From: Heliopora coerulea
Taxonomy: Eukaryota > Cnidaria > Anthozoa > Scleralcyonacea > Helioporidae
Reading direction: 5' to 3'
DNA length: 64,000 bases
Assembly: GCA_030142905.1 (NCBI GenBank)
Contig: JASJOG010000469.1
Coordinates: 1 to 64,000, forward strand
Position 1 is the stretch's first letter. The number at the start of each line of letters is the position of its first letter. The position numbers and the translations under genes are program-made. Shown here piece by piece: positions 35,333 to 43,368 of the stretch. Under the pieces are notes generated by a model. It was not told where the DNA came from. It saw only the letters and a list, made by a program, of their open reading frames with translations, and searched no databases.

Positions 35333-35872
35333 TTAGATATTTTTTTTATCTATAATAGAATCTGCTGTTTTTTTATATTCTTGTTTTGCTTTTCCTAAAA
35401 TATCTCTGAATTCATTAACATAATTCTTATTCCATTTTAAAAATAATTCTGGTTCATTGTCATCATTGACATTACCAATTTTTTTATCTTTGTAAATAAT
35501 TGAAAAATTACCTTTTTCATTTCTTTCAAACCTAGTTTTTTCTAACAATATTGTATTATTTTCTCCATTTTTCTTTTCAGGGATGAAATCAAATATTTTT
35601 TTGAAAGTATTTTTTTTATCAAAAGTCATTGATCTTTTAACTCCCCCTAAATTTTTTAATTTTTTTAAAAAACCTTTAGACTCAGGGTCTTTAACTCTAG
35701 TTACTTTGGTGTTTTGGTCTGGGAGTAATATAGTTGTTTCTCCAGTATCTAAATTTGTATCAGCAAAATTTCCCCCACTTGTTTCTCCCTCCTCACGTTC
35801 TTCCTCTTCAGCCTCACGGTCTTCTATATTTCTATTATTTAATTCTATATCATCAAAACCGTTATTATCCAT
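35333..35872 (-). CDS. Polinton acidic protein, unknown function
   Basis: 179 codons. The first about 50 residues are very acidic (REAEEEEREEGE), and the remainder is lysine-rich and mixed. No enzyme motif or membrane segment is seen. The start is embedded in ATATAAAATAAATG. It lies 41 bases downstream of the integrase stop and 16 bases upstream of the 272-codon gene in the same orientation, so it belongs to the left-arm gene cluster. It could be a core or scaffold protein, but nothing in the sequence decides this. Confidence 0.72.
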   Translation of the reverse strand: MDNNGFDDIELNNRNIEDREAEEEEREEGETSGGNFADTNLDTGETTILLPDQNTKVTRVKDPESKGFLKKLKNLGGVKRSMTFDKKNTFKKIFDFIPEKKNGENNTILLEKTRFERNEKGNFSIIYKDKKIGNVNDDNEPELFLKWNKNYVNEFRDILGKAKQEYKKTADSIIDKKNI

Positions 35873-35901
35873 TTATTTTATATGTTTTGAATATTTTCTT
35901 G

Positions 35902-35971
35902 TGCGATCGCAGCTTAGCTGCTGGACCTGTGGTTCTGAGGACTTTGTCCAATCAGAGCGCTTTGCGCGATC
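35902..35971 (-). repeat. Cluster of four triloop DNA hairpins
   Basis: In plus-strand order: GCAGC-TTA-GCTGC (35909-35921), GGACC-TGT-GGTTC (35923-35935, one G:T pair), GGAC-TTT-GTCC (35939-35949) and GCGC-TTT-GCGC (35957-35967). It is preceded by the palindrome TGCGATCGCA. It is strikingly GC-rich against the AT-rich element and sits across the integrase C-terminus. Confidence 0.85.
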
Positions 35972-37074
35972 CAAGAGTTATGTTTATTATCATAACCTAA
36001 CCACTTTACCAACACCATATTTTTTCCTTTAACTTTTTTTCTTTTTAATATTTTCTCTACTTTATATAAATGATCTTTATCATCCTTTTTATCCACAGCA
36101 GATAGTTCCTGTTCATAAAATTTCCCAATGATTGGTTCTCCTTCTAAATCTTCCACTTCATACATGTTTGAATCACCTCTAAATATTTTTACAATTTTAA
36201 AAATTTCTTCTGTAAAATTAGCTTCATAACCTTTTTTAAAGATATTCTTATATTTAGAAATCCTAACAGTATCACCAATTTTGAATTTAGGTAAAGGTAA
36301 ATCCCCCAATGGATGACCATATAGTGTATTCCACACTTGGTCTTTGTTAGATTCATTCACATCAGCAGGTTTCATTAATATACTCTTGTGTTTAGTATTA
36401 TTATAATTATCTATAAGGTTATTCAAAATATCAATCCAATTATAATTTTTATTGTTGTAGAAATATTTCCACATGGATGTTTTTAGACTCCGGTTAAATC
36501 TTTCAACTATAGCTGCTTTTTTAACAGATTTTTTGGAAAAATATTCAATATTATGTTCCTTCAATAACCACTTTACACCAACATTATAAAATTCTTTTCC
36601 TTCATCAAATCGAGCTACATTTGGGTATTTACCAAATCTTTTTTTGAATTTTCTAAGTAATTTTCCAACAGCTTTCGTCATGTTAAAAGTATCTTTTCTG
36701 TAGACAGGAATAGCAAACGCATATCGACTCAAAATTTCAACAACTGTAAGAATCCAGTAATAATCTTCATTATCTTTTTTGTATTTTTTCATATCAATTA
36801 AATCCATTTGTATTTGATCACCTAAATCTTTAACAAATGTTTTTTGAAATTTATGTCTTTTTACAATTGGTTTGTATCTTGTAAAAGTATCTTGCGTTTT
36901 TAACCAGTCTTGTACAATTTTTCTACTAACATTTAATCCCTTTTCTTTTGCTTTTTGATAAAGTCTTTCTGCAGATTGATAACCTGTTTTTGGGTTGTAA
37001 TAAATATCTCTTAACTCTTGTTCAATAACAAATTCTTTATCGCTAATGTTTTTTGTTTCATTCACTTCGTTCAT
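35914..37074 (-). CDS. Polinton integrase with chromodomain
   Basis: 386 codons. Retrovirus-like DDE integrase that inserts the element and makes the 6-bp duplication. The catalytic triad is readable as D91 (IQMDLIDM), D157 (RFDEGKEF) and E191 (AIVERFNRS). A C-terminal chromodomain spans about 335-370 (LYKVEKIL, VKWLGY, NSWI). The frame is open and all three acidic residues are kept. The last 17 residues are encoded by a GC-rich cluster of triloop hairpins (35902-35971) that replaces the expected end of the protein and supplies the TAA stop in a hairpin loop. The start ATG lies in AAGAAATAAATG, 22 bases from the divergent 537-codon gene. Functional integrity is inferred. Confidence 0.93.
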   Translation of the reverse strand: MNEVNETKNISDKEFVIEQELRDIYYNPKTGYQSAERLYQKAKEKGLNVSRKIVQDWLKTQDTFTRYKPIVKRHKFQKTFVKDLGDQIQMDLIDMKKYKKDNEDYYWILTVVEILSRYAFAIPVYRKDTFNMTKAVGKLLRKFKKRFGKYPNVARFDEGKEFYNVGVKWLLKEHNIEYFSKKSVKKAAIVERFNRSLKTSMWKYFYNNKNYNWIDILNNLIDNYNNTKHKSILMKPADVNESNKDQVWNTLYGHPLGDLPLPKFKIGDTVRISKYKNIFKKGYEANFTEEIFKIVKIFRGDSNMYEVEDLEGEPIIGKFYEQELSAVDKKDDKDHLYKVEKILKRKKVKGKNMVLVKWLGYDNKHNSWIAQSALIGQSPQNHRSSS

Positions 37075-37096
37075 TTATTTCTTATTAAAATAAATA
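37075..37096. promoter_or_regulatory. 22-bp divergent gap between the two gene arms
   Basis: Only TTATTTCTTATTAAAATAAA-type sequence separates the integrase ATG (minus) from the 537-codon ORF ATG (plus). Both starts have AAATAAA immediately upstream on their own strand. Any promoters for the two arms must lie in this gap or inside the opposing genes. Confidence 0.55.
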
Positions 37097-38710
37097 ATGA
37101 AAATTGATAACGTTAACGATTCAGTTGAAAAAGCAGAAAGAAAATATTACGGAAGTGAATATGATTTTGTAGTGGATGAAAGAAAAATTTTGGATAAAAA
37201 GTTTAAAGAAAATTTTTTGAAAAAATATCCATATGCAGACATGCCAAAATTTTATTTTGAACATGATATTAATAAAGATGGAAGTTGGGAAAAAACAATA
37301 ACATATTTTAAAAACAATAATTATGTTTCAACAGACATAAATTCAGACACGTTTAAAAATGATCCAAATATGACAAAGTATTTGTATATTAACAAACCAA
37401 AACCAAATAAGCACAGCGGCAGTGAGCGTTCCGCTCACTTTCCAAAAATTTGGAAAATTGGAGGAACTGTGCAAGAATTACCAAAAGGAAAAAGACATGT
37501 TGATTATACAGGAAAAAAATATTATTGGGATAATTTTCCTACACAATATGTTTTAAGTTATCCTATTAACCAGTTTAGAATTTATGTAAATAATACAGAT
37601 TATTTTCAAAGCAATTTACCTGGACTAAATATAACTACAGATGATAATGCAAAATGGTCACTTAATGAGTCATATTTTCAAAGCATTATAGGAACATGGA
37701 TTGCAACTTATGGATGTGGAATTTCAATACAACATTTATTATTTTCAGCTGACAGCAGAGCGCTGACCGGAGGGAATGTTCCAAAACAAATTACATCATT
37801 TATGAGATTTCATCTATATTTTACAGTTAGAAGAATTATGTGGCAATTGAGAAATGGTGATGATAAAACCTTTTATAAATTTAATGCTGGTTTTTTAAAA
37901 GATCACTACCCAAAATGGACATGGCAAGAAATTTCAGGAAAAAAAAGACACATTGGAGATTCTCATGCAATTGATATGACTACATCATGGAGAGGATATC
38001 AACACAGTCCTGGACAAATTAGAGATACTCAAAATGATTATAAAAAATTTATACCTAGAATATCAAATGGGTTAATAAAAAATGGAACAGAATTGTTAAA
38101 TCAAAGTATTGAAGCATATCTTTATGCAATTCTTGGTTCGCAAGCTAGAACTAGACAAAGTATTGTTTCAAATAGAGCTTCAGCATTGGAAACACAAAAA
38201 GTTTTTAGACAAATTTTTGAAGATTCCATTGTGAATTATGATACATCAACATGGATAAACAATATGAATCAAGCAATTTCGTCAACTAATGTAGTTTTAA
38301 ATATTGCTATAAGTCCAACTTTATGGTTAATTCCAAGCAGTTTAATTATTTTAAAAAATCCTATTGATGGTTATAATAATAAATTAAAAGTTTCTGATGA
38401 AAATATGGTTTTTGGAATTAACGAAAATTTAAATTATTATGGTGGAGAAAACAAAACAAAATTACAGGGAAATGAAATAAAGAAAAATGAATCCAAAAAA
38501 GATATAAAGAAAAATGAATCCAAAAAAGATATAAAGAAAAATGAATCCAAAAAAGATTTGAAAAATAATACATTAAAAGACATTTCAGACCTTTCAGGTA
38601 AACTCAACCAATCTTCAAAAATTATTCCTCCAAAAACATCAAGTGAAAATTTATGGATTTTATCTATTGCAATAATTGGTGGAATTTTAATTGCACGGTA
38701 CGTGCTCTGA
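37097..38710 (+). CDS. Polinton 537-aa protein with C-terminal membrane anchor
   Basis: 537 codons, frame intact. The N-terminal third is basic and charged. The middle has aromatic-rich segments (YYWDNFPTQYVLSYPINQF), and residues about 340-420 form a helical, alanine/serine-rich stretch (AYLYAILGSQARTRQSIV). A three-copy KKNESKKDI repeat (27-bp tandem DNA repeat at about 38479-38555) precedes a C-terminal hydrophobic helix (LWILSIAIIGGILIARYVL). The size and position next to the penton and fibre genes suggest a structural or membrane-associated virion protein. I do not recognise the family. Triloop hairpins lie in frame at 37421-37439 and overlap the stop region at 38693-38730. Confidence 0.8.
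   Translation: MKIDNVNDSVEKAERKYYGSEYDFVVDERKILDKKFKENFLKKYPYADMPKFYFEHDINKDGSWEKTITYFKNNNYVSTDINSDTFKNDPNMTKYLYINKPKPNKHSGSERSAHFPKIWKIGGTVQELPKGKRHVDYTGKKYYWDNFPTQYVLSYPINQFRIYVNNTDYFQSNLPGLNITTDDNAKWSLNESYFQSIIGTWIATYGCGISIQHLLFSADSRALTGGNVPKQITSFMRFHLYFTVRRIMWQLRNGDDKTFYKFNAGFLKDHYPKWTWQEISGKKRHIGDSHAIDMTTSWRGYQHSPGQIRDTQNDYKKFIPRISNGLIKNGTELLNQSIEAYLYAILGSQARTRQSIVSNRASALETQKVFRQIFEDSIVNYDTSTWINNMNQAISSTNVVLNIAISPTLWLIPSSLIILKNPIDGYNNKLKVSDENMVFGINENLNYYGGENKTKLQGNEIKKNESKKDIKKNESKKDIKKNESKKDLKNNTLKDISDLSGKLNQSSKIIPPKTSSENLWILSIAIIGGILIARYVL
37421..37439. repeat. Triloop hairpin inside the 537-aa gene
   Basis: AGTGAGCG-TTC-CGCTCACT, an 8-bp perfect stem with a three-base loop. Encodes SERSA in frame. 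Confidence 0.85.
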
Positions 38711-38730
38711 TTGGACAAACCGCGTAGCGG
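38693..38730. repeat. Double triloop hairpin at the 537-aa gene 3' end
   Basis: GCACG-GTA-CGTGC (38693-38705) and CCGC-GTA-GCGG (38720-38730) flank TCTGATTGGACAAA. That linker recurs in the minus-strand reading of the integrase cluster (35902-35971). The stop codon TGA lies in the linker. Confidence 0.82.
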
Positions 38731-38770
38731 AACTTACAGTTTTTGAATCAAAATATTTATTATAAAATAA

Positions 38771-39466
38771 ATGACAATATCTTTAAAAATCTTCATCACA
38801 AAAGATGAAAACTCAGAAAAAATAATTCCATTAGACGAGACACTTATATTAAATAATTGTAGCAAAATGTTTGTAAAATCAGTAAGTATATTTTGGAATT
38901 TTAATAATTTATATAAAAATATTCATCATTATACCTATGACGGAACAAAAATTGGTTTCAAAGATGGGTATTATACCTTTAATATTTTAAAAACTGAATT
39001 GGAAAATGTTGGAAAAATAGAATTGGAACAAGTGGATTTTTCTGGAAAATGCACAATAAAATCAGATAAAACATTAAATTTGAAGACATTTGGACCAATC
39101 ATAGGATTTCCAGAAAATAAAGTTATACAAGCAAATACATTAACAGAGAGTGATAGCGTGGTAAATATTAATAACAACTTGGAATATGTAAACATAAGCT
39201 GTAATATGATTGATAAAAGTAAAAATTTTGTAAATGGTAAAAGAAGTAATGTACTTATTCAAGTTCCAATTGAATCTGAACAAACACTAAAAGGAAGTGT
39301 TTCTAAAATTTATCCGTCTGAAGAAACAGGTCCGGGAGGAGGAATAAAATTATCAAATGGAATTTATAATGAATTAATATTCAAAGTAGAAGGAAACCAT
39401 GGTAGTGGTCCACAAGGTGGTTCATCATCTATTGGAAATGTTTTATTGGAAATTATTATAAAATAA
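38771..39466 (+). CDS. Polinton minor capsid (penton-like) protein
   Basis: 231 codons. Expected vertex protein with a single jelly-roll fold. The C-terminal half follows the pattern I associate with Polinton penton proteins: GPIIGFPENKV, VVNINNNLEYVNISCNMID, NGKRSNVLIQVPIES, then a glycine-rich loop and a final beta-strand pattern ending NVLLEIIIK. Its length fits the family. It starts in TTATAAAATAAATG and its stop overlaps the next gene's TAAATG signal (TAAATGAG), so it is tightly packed with the fibre gene. Function is inferred from pattern and context. Confidence 0.78.
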   Translation: MTISLKIFITKDENSEKIIPLDETLILNNCSKMFVKSVSIFWNFNNLYKNIHHYTYDGTKIGFKDGYYTFNILKTELENVGKIELEQVDFSGKCTIKSDKTLNLKTFGPIIGFPENKVIQANTLTESDSVVNINNNLEYVNISCNMIDKSKNFVNGKRSNVLIQVPIESEQTLKGSVSKIYPSEETGPGGGIKLSNGIYNELIFKVEGNHGSGPQGGSSSIGNVLLEIIIK

Positions 39467-41041
39467 ATGAGTTTATTTTACGGATATGAAAAAGTTAGCG
39501 ATAATATAACAACAGGGAGTCTCCCAACAACAGGAGGTACAATGACTGGTAATATTAACATGGGCTCAAACCATATAATAACATCAGTTGACCCAACAGA
39601 AAATGCACATTTAGCTAGGAAAAAATATGTGGATGATTTAGTGTCGGGACATACAAGTTCAAATTATCTACCAAAAAGTGGTGGAATAATGACTGGTGAT
39701 ATCACAATGGGAAATAATAAAATTTCAACAACTGCGAATCCTATAAGTGATAAAGATTTAGCAAGGAAGAAATACATAGATGACCAAGATTCTAGAAAAT
39801 TATCTTTGACAGGCGGAACAATGACTGGAAACTTGAATATGGGATCAAATAAAGTCTTATCAAGTGCAACACCTTCAAATAATAATGATCTGACAACAAA
39901 AAAATATGTGGATGATAATTTTTTGTTTGTTGAAAAAGGAAACAGTCATTGGGGAAATCAAATGGATGAATTAAAAGGAAATCTTATGACAAAATATTTT
40001 CAAATTTATACTAAACAAACTCCAAATGATGGTTTTTCTCTAACACATAAAAAATATGTGGATGATGAAGATGATAAGAGATTGTCAAAAACAGGTGGAA
40101 CAATGACTGGAGATTTGGATATGGGAAATCATCATATTATTCATGCAACAAATTATGCCCCATCTTCTGATCATCATGTTGTGACTAAAAAATACGTCAA
40201 CGACCGTGTGACAAATTTTTCATTGGCAAATACGGTTGCAAATATTTATAATTTACAAATGGATGATGAAGGAATTTTTGATGTGAAAGATGATGATAAT
40301 TATATAGAATATACTGGAAGCAATAAAAAGGTTGAAAAACTTTTTAATTTGTCAAGAAAAAAAGATTGGAATTTCAAACAAGATGATACAAACAAACAAC
40401 CATTTTTCAAAAAATCCACAATTAATAATAATTTTTATTGTGTTCAATATCTTGGATCAAACAGTAACAATTTACATTTAACTTGTGAAGAAAATATTTT
40501 AAGCTATCAATACTTGAATTTTTATTTTGTATATGGTTTAAAATCATTAAATTCATCTAACAATGAGGTGTCGTTGTTTAAAATCATAGATAATGAAACA
40601 ACAAGTCAACCAACTCCTTTTGATTTTAGTATTTCTTATCGTAATTCATTATTATATATAATGAATTCAAGTCAAAATGCGGTTCCAAATAGCAGATGGC
40701 AATTGAAAGCAAATACAACTCAAATAAACAAATTAATATGTCTTTCTGTACATTGGAATCAAGGTAACATCAGTGGTGGTAAAAAAGGAAATCTTTATGT
40801 GAATGGAAAAGAAATTGTTTCTTTCTATACAAATGCTAGAAAGTATCACACTCCAAATATGAAAATTTATCTTGGATCAAAAAATAAAGACCATGGAAAA
40901 ATGGATGGAGAAATATTATATGTATATGTTTCAACAAGAAAAATGAAATATCCAGAAATTGTTTTAAATCATTATCTTCTTTGTAAAAAATATGGTGTTG
41001 ATTTTGACGAAGATGAAATATTAAAATATATATCTAAATAA
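39467..41041 (+). CDS. Tail-fibre-like attachment protein with lectin-like C-terminus
   Basis: 524 codons, probable receptor-binding spike or fibre. Residues about 15-245 carry five diverged units of about 45 residues, each pairing a GGTMTGN.NMG-type motif (fourth unit degenerate) with a KKYVDD motif. This repeat is well known in bacteriophage tail fibres, where it forms trimeric shafts. Residues about 320-510 resemble a concanavalin A/laminin-G-like beta sandwich (LICLSVHWN, GNLYVNGKEIVSFY, MKIYLGSKN). The frame is intact and there is no signal peptide. The ATG is within the upstream gene's AAATAAATG, immediately following its stop codon. The phage-like shaft on a eukaryotic element suggests host-surface attachment of a virion stage. 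Confidence 0.8.
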   Translation: MSLFYGYEKVSDNITTGSLPTTGGTMTGNINMGSNHIITSVDPTENAHLARKKYVDDLVSGHTSSNYLPKSGGIMTGDITMGNNKISTTANPISDKDLARKKYIDDQDSRKLSLTGGTMTGNLNMGSNKVLSSATPSNNNDLTTKKYVDDNFLFVEKGNSHWGNQMDELKGNLMTKYFQIYTKQTPNDGFSLTHKKYVDDEDDKRLSKTGGTMTGDLDMGNHHIIHATNYAPSSDHHVVTKKYVNDRVTNFSLANTVANIYNLQMDDEGIFDVKDDDNYIEYTGSNKKVEKLFNLSRKKDWNFKQDDTNKQPFFKKSTINNNFYCVQYLGSNSNNLHLTCEENILSYQYLNFYFVYGLKSLNSSNNEVSLFKIIDNETTSQPTPFDFSISYRNSLLYIMNSSQNAVPNSRWQLKANTTQINKLICLSVHWNQGNISGGKKGNLYVNGKEIVSFYTNARKYHTPNMKIYLGSKNKDHGKMDGEILYVYVSTRKMKYPEIVLNHYLLCKKYGVDFDEDEILKYISK

Positions 41042-41406
41042 ATTTTGAATACATTTTGAATAAATTTTAAATAACCACAAATGTTATTTAAAATTTACTT
41101 GACTTTTATTTAATTTTATTCATAAATAAATTTGAATAAATTTTAAATAACATTTGTGTTTATTTAAAATTTACTTGACTTTTATTTAATTTTATTTATA
41201 AATAACTTTTAAATAACGCTTGCGCTCAGCTTGCAGCTTCGCTGCTGAGACCTTCGGTCGATCGCTGTTTGAATAAATTTTAAATAGAATTTGTGTTTAT
41301 TTAAAATTTACTTGACTTTTATTTAATTTTATTTATAAATAACGCAAAGCACGACAGCAAAGCTGTTTGAATAAATTCTAAATAAAAAAAATAAAATTAT
41401 AAATAA
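41042..41406. repeat. About 80-bp tandem repeats with hairpin inserts, non-coding
   Basis: Three full units plus a partial fourth (starts near 41055, 41131, 41268 and 41367). Each contains TTGAATAAATTTTAAATA, then TTTAAAATTTACTTGACTTT, then TTTATTTATAAATAA. GC-rich triloop hairpin clusters are inserted after unit two (41217-41268) and after unit three (41342-41366). It is the largest gene-free stretch inside the element apart from the terminal repeats. Confidence 0.8.
41217..41268. repeat. GC-rich hairpin cluster in the intergenic repeat
   Basis: Contains CGC-TT-GCG, GCAGC-TTC-GCTGC (41233-41245) and GACC-TTC-GGTC (41249-41259). On the minus strand this reads hairpin, TCA, hairpin, the same order as the cluster inside the PolB gene at 44565-44591. 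Confidence 0.85.
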
Positions 41407-41841
41407 ATGAGTGAAGAAAATAAAGTAACAGCAGTTGAAAAATCTGAAAACATTAAAGCAAAAGATCCAAGAAAAGTGGAATTGGGAAAAAGATTAGCAA
41501 AAATTTCAAGAGAAGCAAAAGAAAGAAAAGCAAGATATCGCGAAGCGGGTCACGAAGCGGGTCACGAAAGAACCCGTTTTGCAAAAGAAATAAATGATTA
41601 GGTAGATTTCATACCTTTCAGGTATTTTGTTGGCGGTGTGACAATTGTTGCTGCACTTGGGGGTTTATATTATGCATATAAAAGCGACAAAAGACAAAGT
41701 GAAAGCAAGCAAAGCAAACGAAGTGAAAGTGAGCGAGGCGAACAAAGTGAAGAAGAAAACAAAAAAGTTAATATCATAAATAAAAATGACTATGAAATTA
41801 CTAAATGTAAACCATTAAAGTGTTCTATTGAAAATCTGTAA
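41407..41841 (+). pseudogene. Small membrane protein gene interrupted by TAG
   Basis: A 64-codon lysine/arginine-rich part (GKRLAKISREAKERKARYRE) ends at TAG (41599-41601). The same frame continues directly into a hydrophobic segment (VGGVTIVAALGGLYYAY) and a charged Ser/Lys/Glu repeat tail to 41841. The continuous frame on both sides of one stop suggests a single gene with a basic N-terminus and one membrane helix. The coding sequence holds CGAAGCGGGTCA duplicated in tandem. The start lies in TTATAAATAAATG. If TAG is read through, the product is about 144 residues. Confidence 0.7.
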
Positions 41842-41881
41842 GAAAATAAAGTTTGCAAAAATTTTTTATATGTATAAATAA

Positions 41882-42115
41882 ATGGGTGAAATGAATAGAA
41901 AAGAAGTTATGAATGAATTATATGATTCTACAATAATTACATTGGGTGCTGTTGGGGTTGGAATGATATGAAGAAAAGTAATTAGTGATGGTTTGTCAAC
42001 TCCATCTAGTTTAGTTCCTACTTTAAAACTAGCAGCAGCTGTTGGATTATCATCACTTGCAGTTAAATATGCACAAGATAAAAAATGGATTCCTTCTAAT
42101 CCTTTCAAATCATAA
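41882..42115 (+). pseudogene. Small hydrophobic protein gene with in-frame TGA
   Basis: The start is in TGTATAAATAAATG. The frame runs 77 codons with one TGA at 41969-41971, splitting a hydrophobic segment (ITLGAVGVGMI) from the rest. After the stop the frame reads LSTPSSLVPTLKLAAAVGLS and ends KKWIPSNPFKS. This layout (hydrophobic helix, ST-P linker, second hydrophobic helix, PSNPF tail) resembles small Polinton membrane proteins. It is too short and interrupted to appear as one open frame. Confidence 0.65.
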
Positions 42116-42145
42116 AATATAAAAATATGAAAATTATAAAAATAA

Positions 42146-42574
42146 ATGGAAACAGTAGTTGGCGGATTATTTAATGCAGTTGCTTTTGCAGGTGCTGGAT
42201 TTTTATTTTCCAAATTAAATCATTCTGGATATGAAAAAGAAATAAAAAGACATAATGAAGCAATTGAAAAACTGAGTGAAGTGAAGGAAAAATGGTATGA
42301 AAACCAAGTAAAAAGAAAACAAGAAATTGAAAAATTAAGACAACAATTATCTGATGCAAATGCTGATATAAATAAGACAAACATGTCTTTGAAAAATCTT
42401 GCTGAAATTAATAATCGTTATAAATATTTAAAAGAAGAAGCAAATGAAGAAGATAAAAAAGAACCAAAATTAGAAGATTATTATAAACCTTCTGATGAAA
42501 TGAAAGAATATCAAAATGTTTCTTTTTTCTTGGTTGGTCTTTCGTGTGGTTATGTAGTTTATAAATTTTTATAA
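42146..42574 (+). CDS. Coiled-coil double-membrane-anchor protein, conserved in element B
   Basis: 142 codons. An N-terminal hydrophobic helix (residues about 5-22), a charged coiled-coil (about 28-95), a conserved YYKPSDEMKEYQ motif (about 111-122) and a C-terminal hydrophobic helix (FFLVGLSCGYVVYKF). Element B encodes the same C-terminal module at 61119-61326 (DFYKPSDEMKEYQ plus a glycine-rich hydrophobic end), so the motif is under constraint. No known domain is recognised. The start is in TATAAAAATAAATG. A holin-like, fusion or virion membrane-structuring role are all possible. Confidence 0.8.
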   Translation: METVVGGLFNAVAFAGAGFLFSKLNHSGYEKEIKRHNEAIEKLSEVKEKWYENQVKRKQEIEKLRQQLSDANADINKTNMSLKNLAEINNRYKYLKEEANEEDKKEPKLEDYYKPSDEMKEYQNVSFFLVGLSCGYVVYKFL

Positions 42575-42620
42575 AAATTTTTAAAAAAATTTTTCTTTAA
42601 AAAAAAAATCTCTTAAATAA

Positions 42621-42950
42621 ATGAGTATCATTAGAGACAACAAACCAAAACAAAATCTCACGTATTACCAATTGTGGAATATTGCAAAAGAAAGAAAAAT
42701 AAAATATTATAGAAAACATAATAAAAATCAACTTGAAAAAATTTTAGGATTTGAAATTACAAAACCTAATGAAAAATTTGAAAAATATAGAGAAAAATTG
42801 AAAAAACCAATTCCAGTGGTGGTTATAAATAGTGAAACAGGTGAAACACAAAAATTTGAAAGTCTTAGATCTGCTTCAAAAAATTTTAGTATGAATCCAG
42901 AAAGTATAAAATATAGAATTAATAATAAAAAAATATTTGGAATTCAATGA
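42621..42950 (+). CDS. Small DNA-binding-like protein with NUMOD1-type C-terminus
   Basis: 109 codons. The N-terminal 35 residues (LTYYQLWNIAKERKIKYYRKHNK) look like a SAP-type helix pair. The C-terminal 45 residues (ESLRSASKNFSMNPESIKYRINN and KKIFG) match the NUMOD1 helix-turn-helix found beside homing nucleases, where the S.R.AA..........I..... pattern contacts DNA. No nuclease domain is attached. The start is in TCTTAAATAAATG. A sequence-specific DNA-binding or regulatory role is inferred. Confidence 0.68.
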   Translation: MSIIRDNKPKQNLTYYQLWNIAKERKIKYYRKHNKNQLEKILGFEITKPNEKFEKYREKLKKPIPVVVINSETGETQKFESLRSASKNFSMNPESIKYRINNKKIFGIQ

Positions 42951-43035
42951 TGAATCATTTTTAGTTTTTTATGATTAAAATTTTTTTTATTTTTTTTTGT
43001 TTTTTGTTTAAAAGAAAAAAATATATAAATAAAAG

Positions 43036-43368
43036 ATGAACCAGGTTAACTCAAAAAAATATATTGAAAAATTTATATATGAAGATAAAAGTTCGCTGAA
43101 AGATTTCAGCTTTTATGATGAAGAAGACTATTTGTTTTATGTTTTTTCTGAAAAAATTGCTAAACTTTCAGGTGATGGAGAATTATTACCACATCATGAA
43201 TTTTTGATAAATTATAAAGAAAAATTTTGTATTTTCAATGATTTTGAAATTAATTATGAAACTGGAGAAAAAATTTATACTACAACTTACAAAATTACTT
43301 TAATTCCAAGTTTAAAACAATTATATTCATCATTTAATATTTTTATATTTAATAAAATTGATATTTAA
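43036..43368 (+). CDS. Small protein of unknown function
   Basis: 110 codons, acidic and aromatic-rich (FSFYDEEDYLFYVFSEK), no membrane helix, no known motif. It is preceded by ATATATAAATAAAAGATG, a variant of the element's usual start context also seen before PolB. It lies just upstream of PolB and runs in the same direction, so it may be expressed with it. Confidence 0.6.
   Translation: MNQVNSKKYIEKFIYEDKSSLKDFSFYDEEDYLFYVFSEKIAKLSGDGELLPHHEFLINYKEKFCIFNDFEINYETGEKIYTTTYKITLIPSLKQLYSSFNIFIFNKIDI

Noticed and set aside
41217..41366. GC-rich hairpins as bacterial-style transcription terminators
   Set aside because: They lack following T-runs in consistent orientation and occur inside open reading frames, so termination is not a good general explanation.
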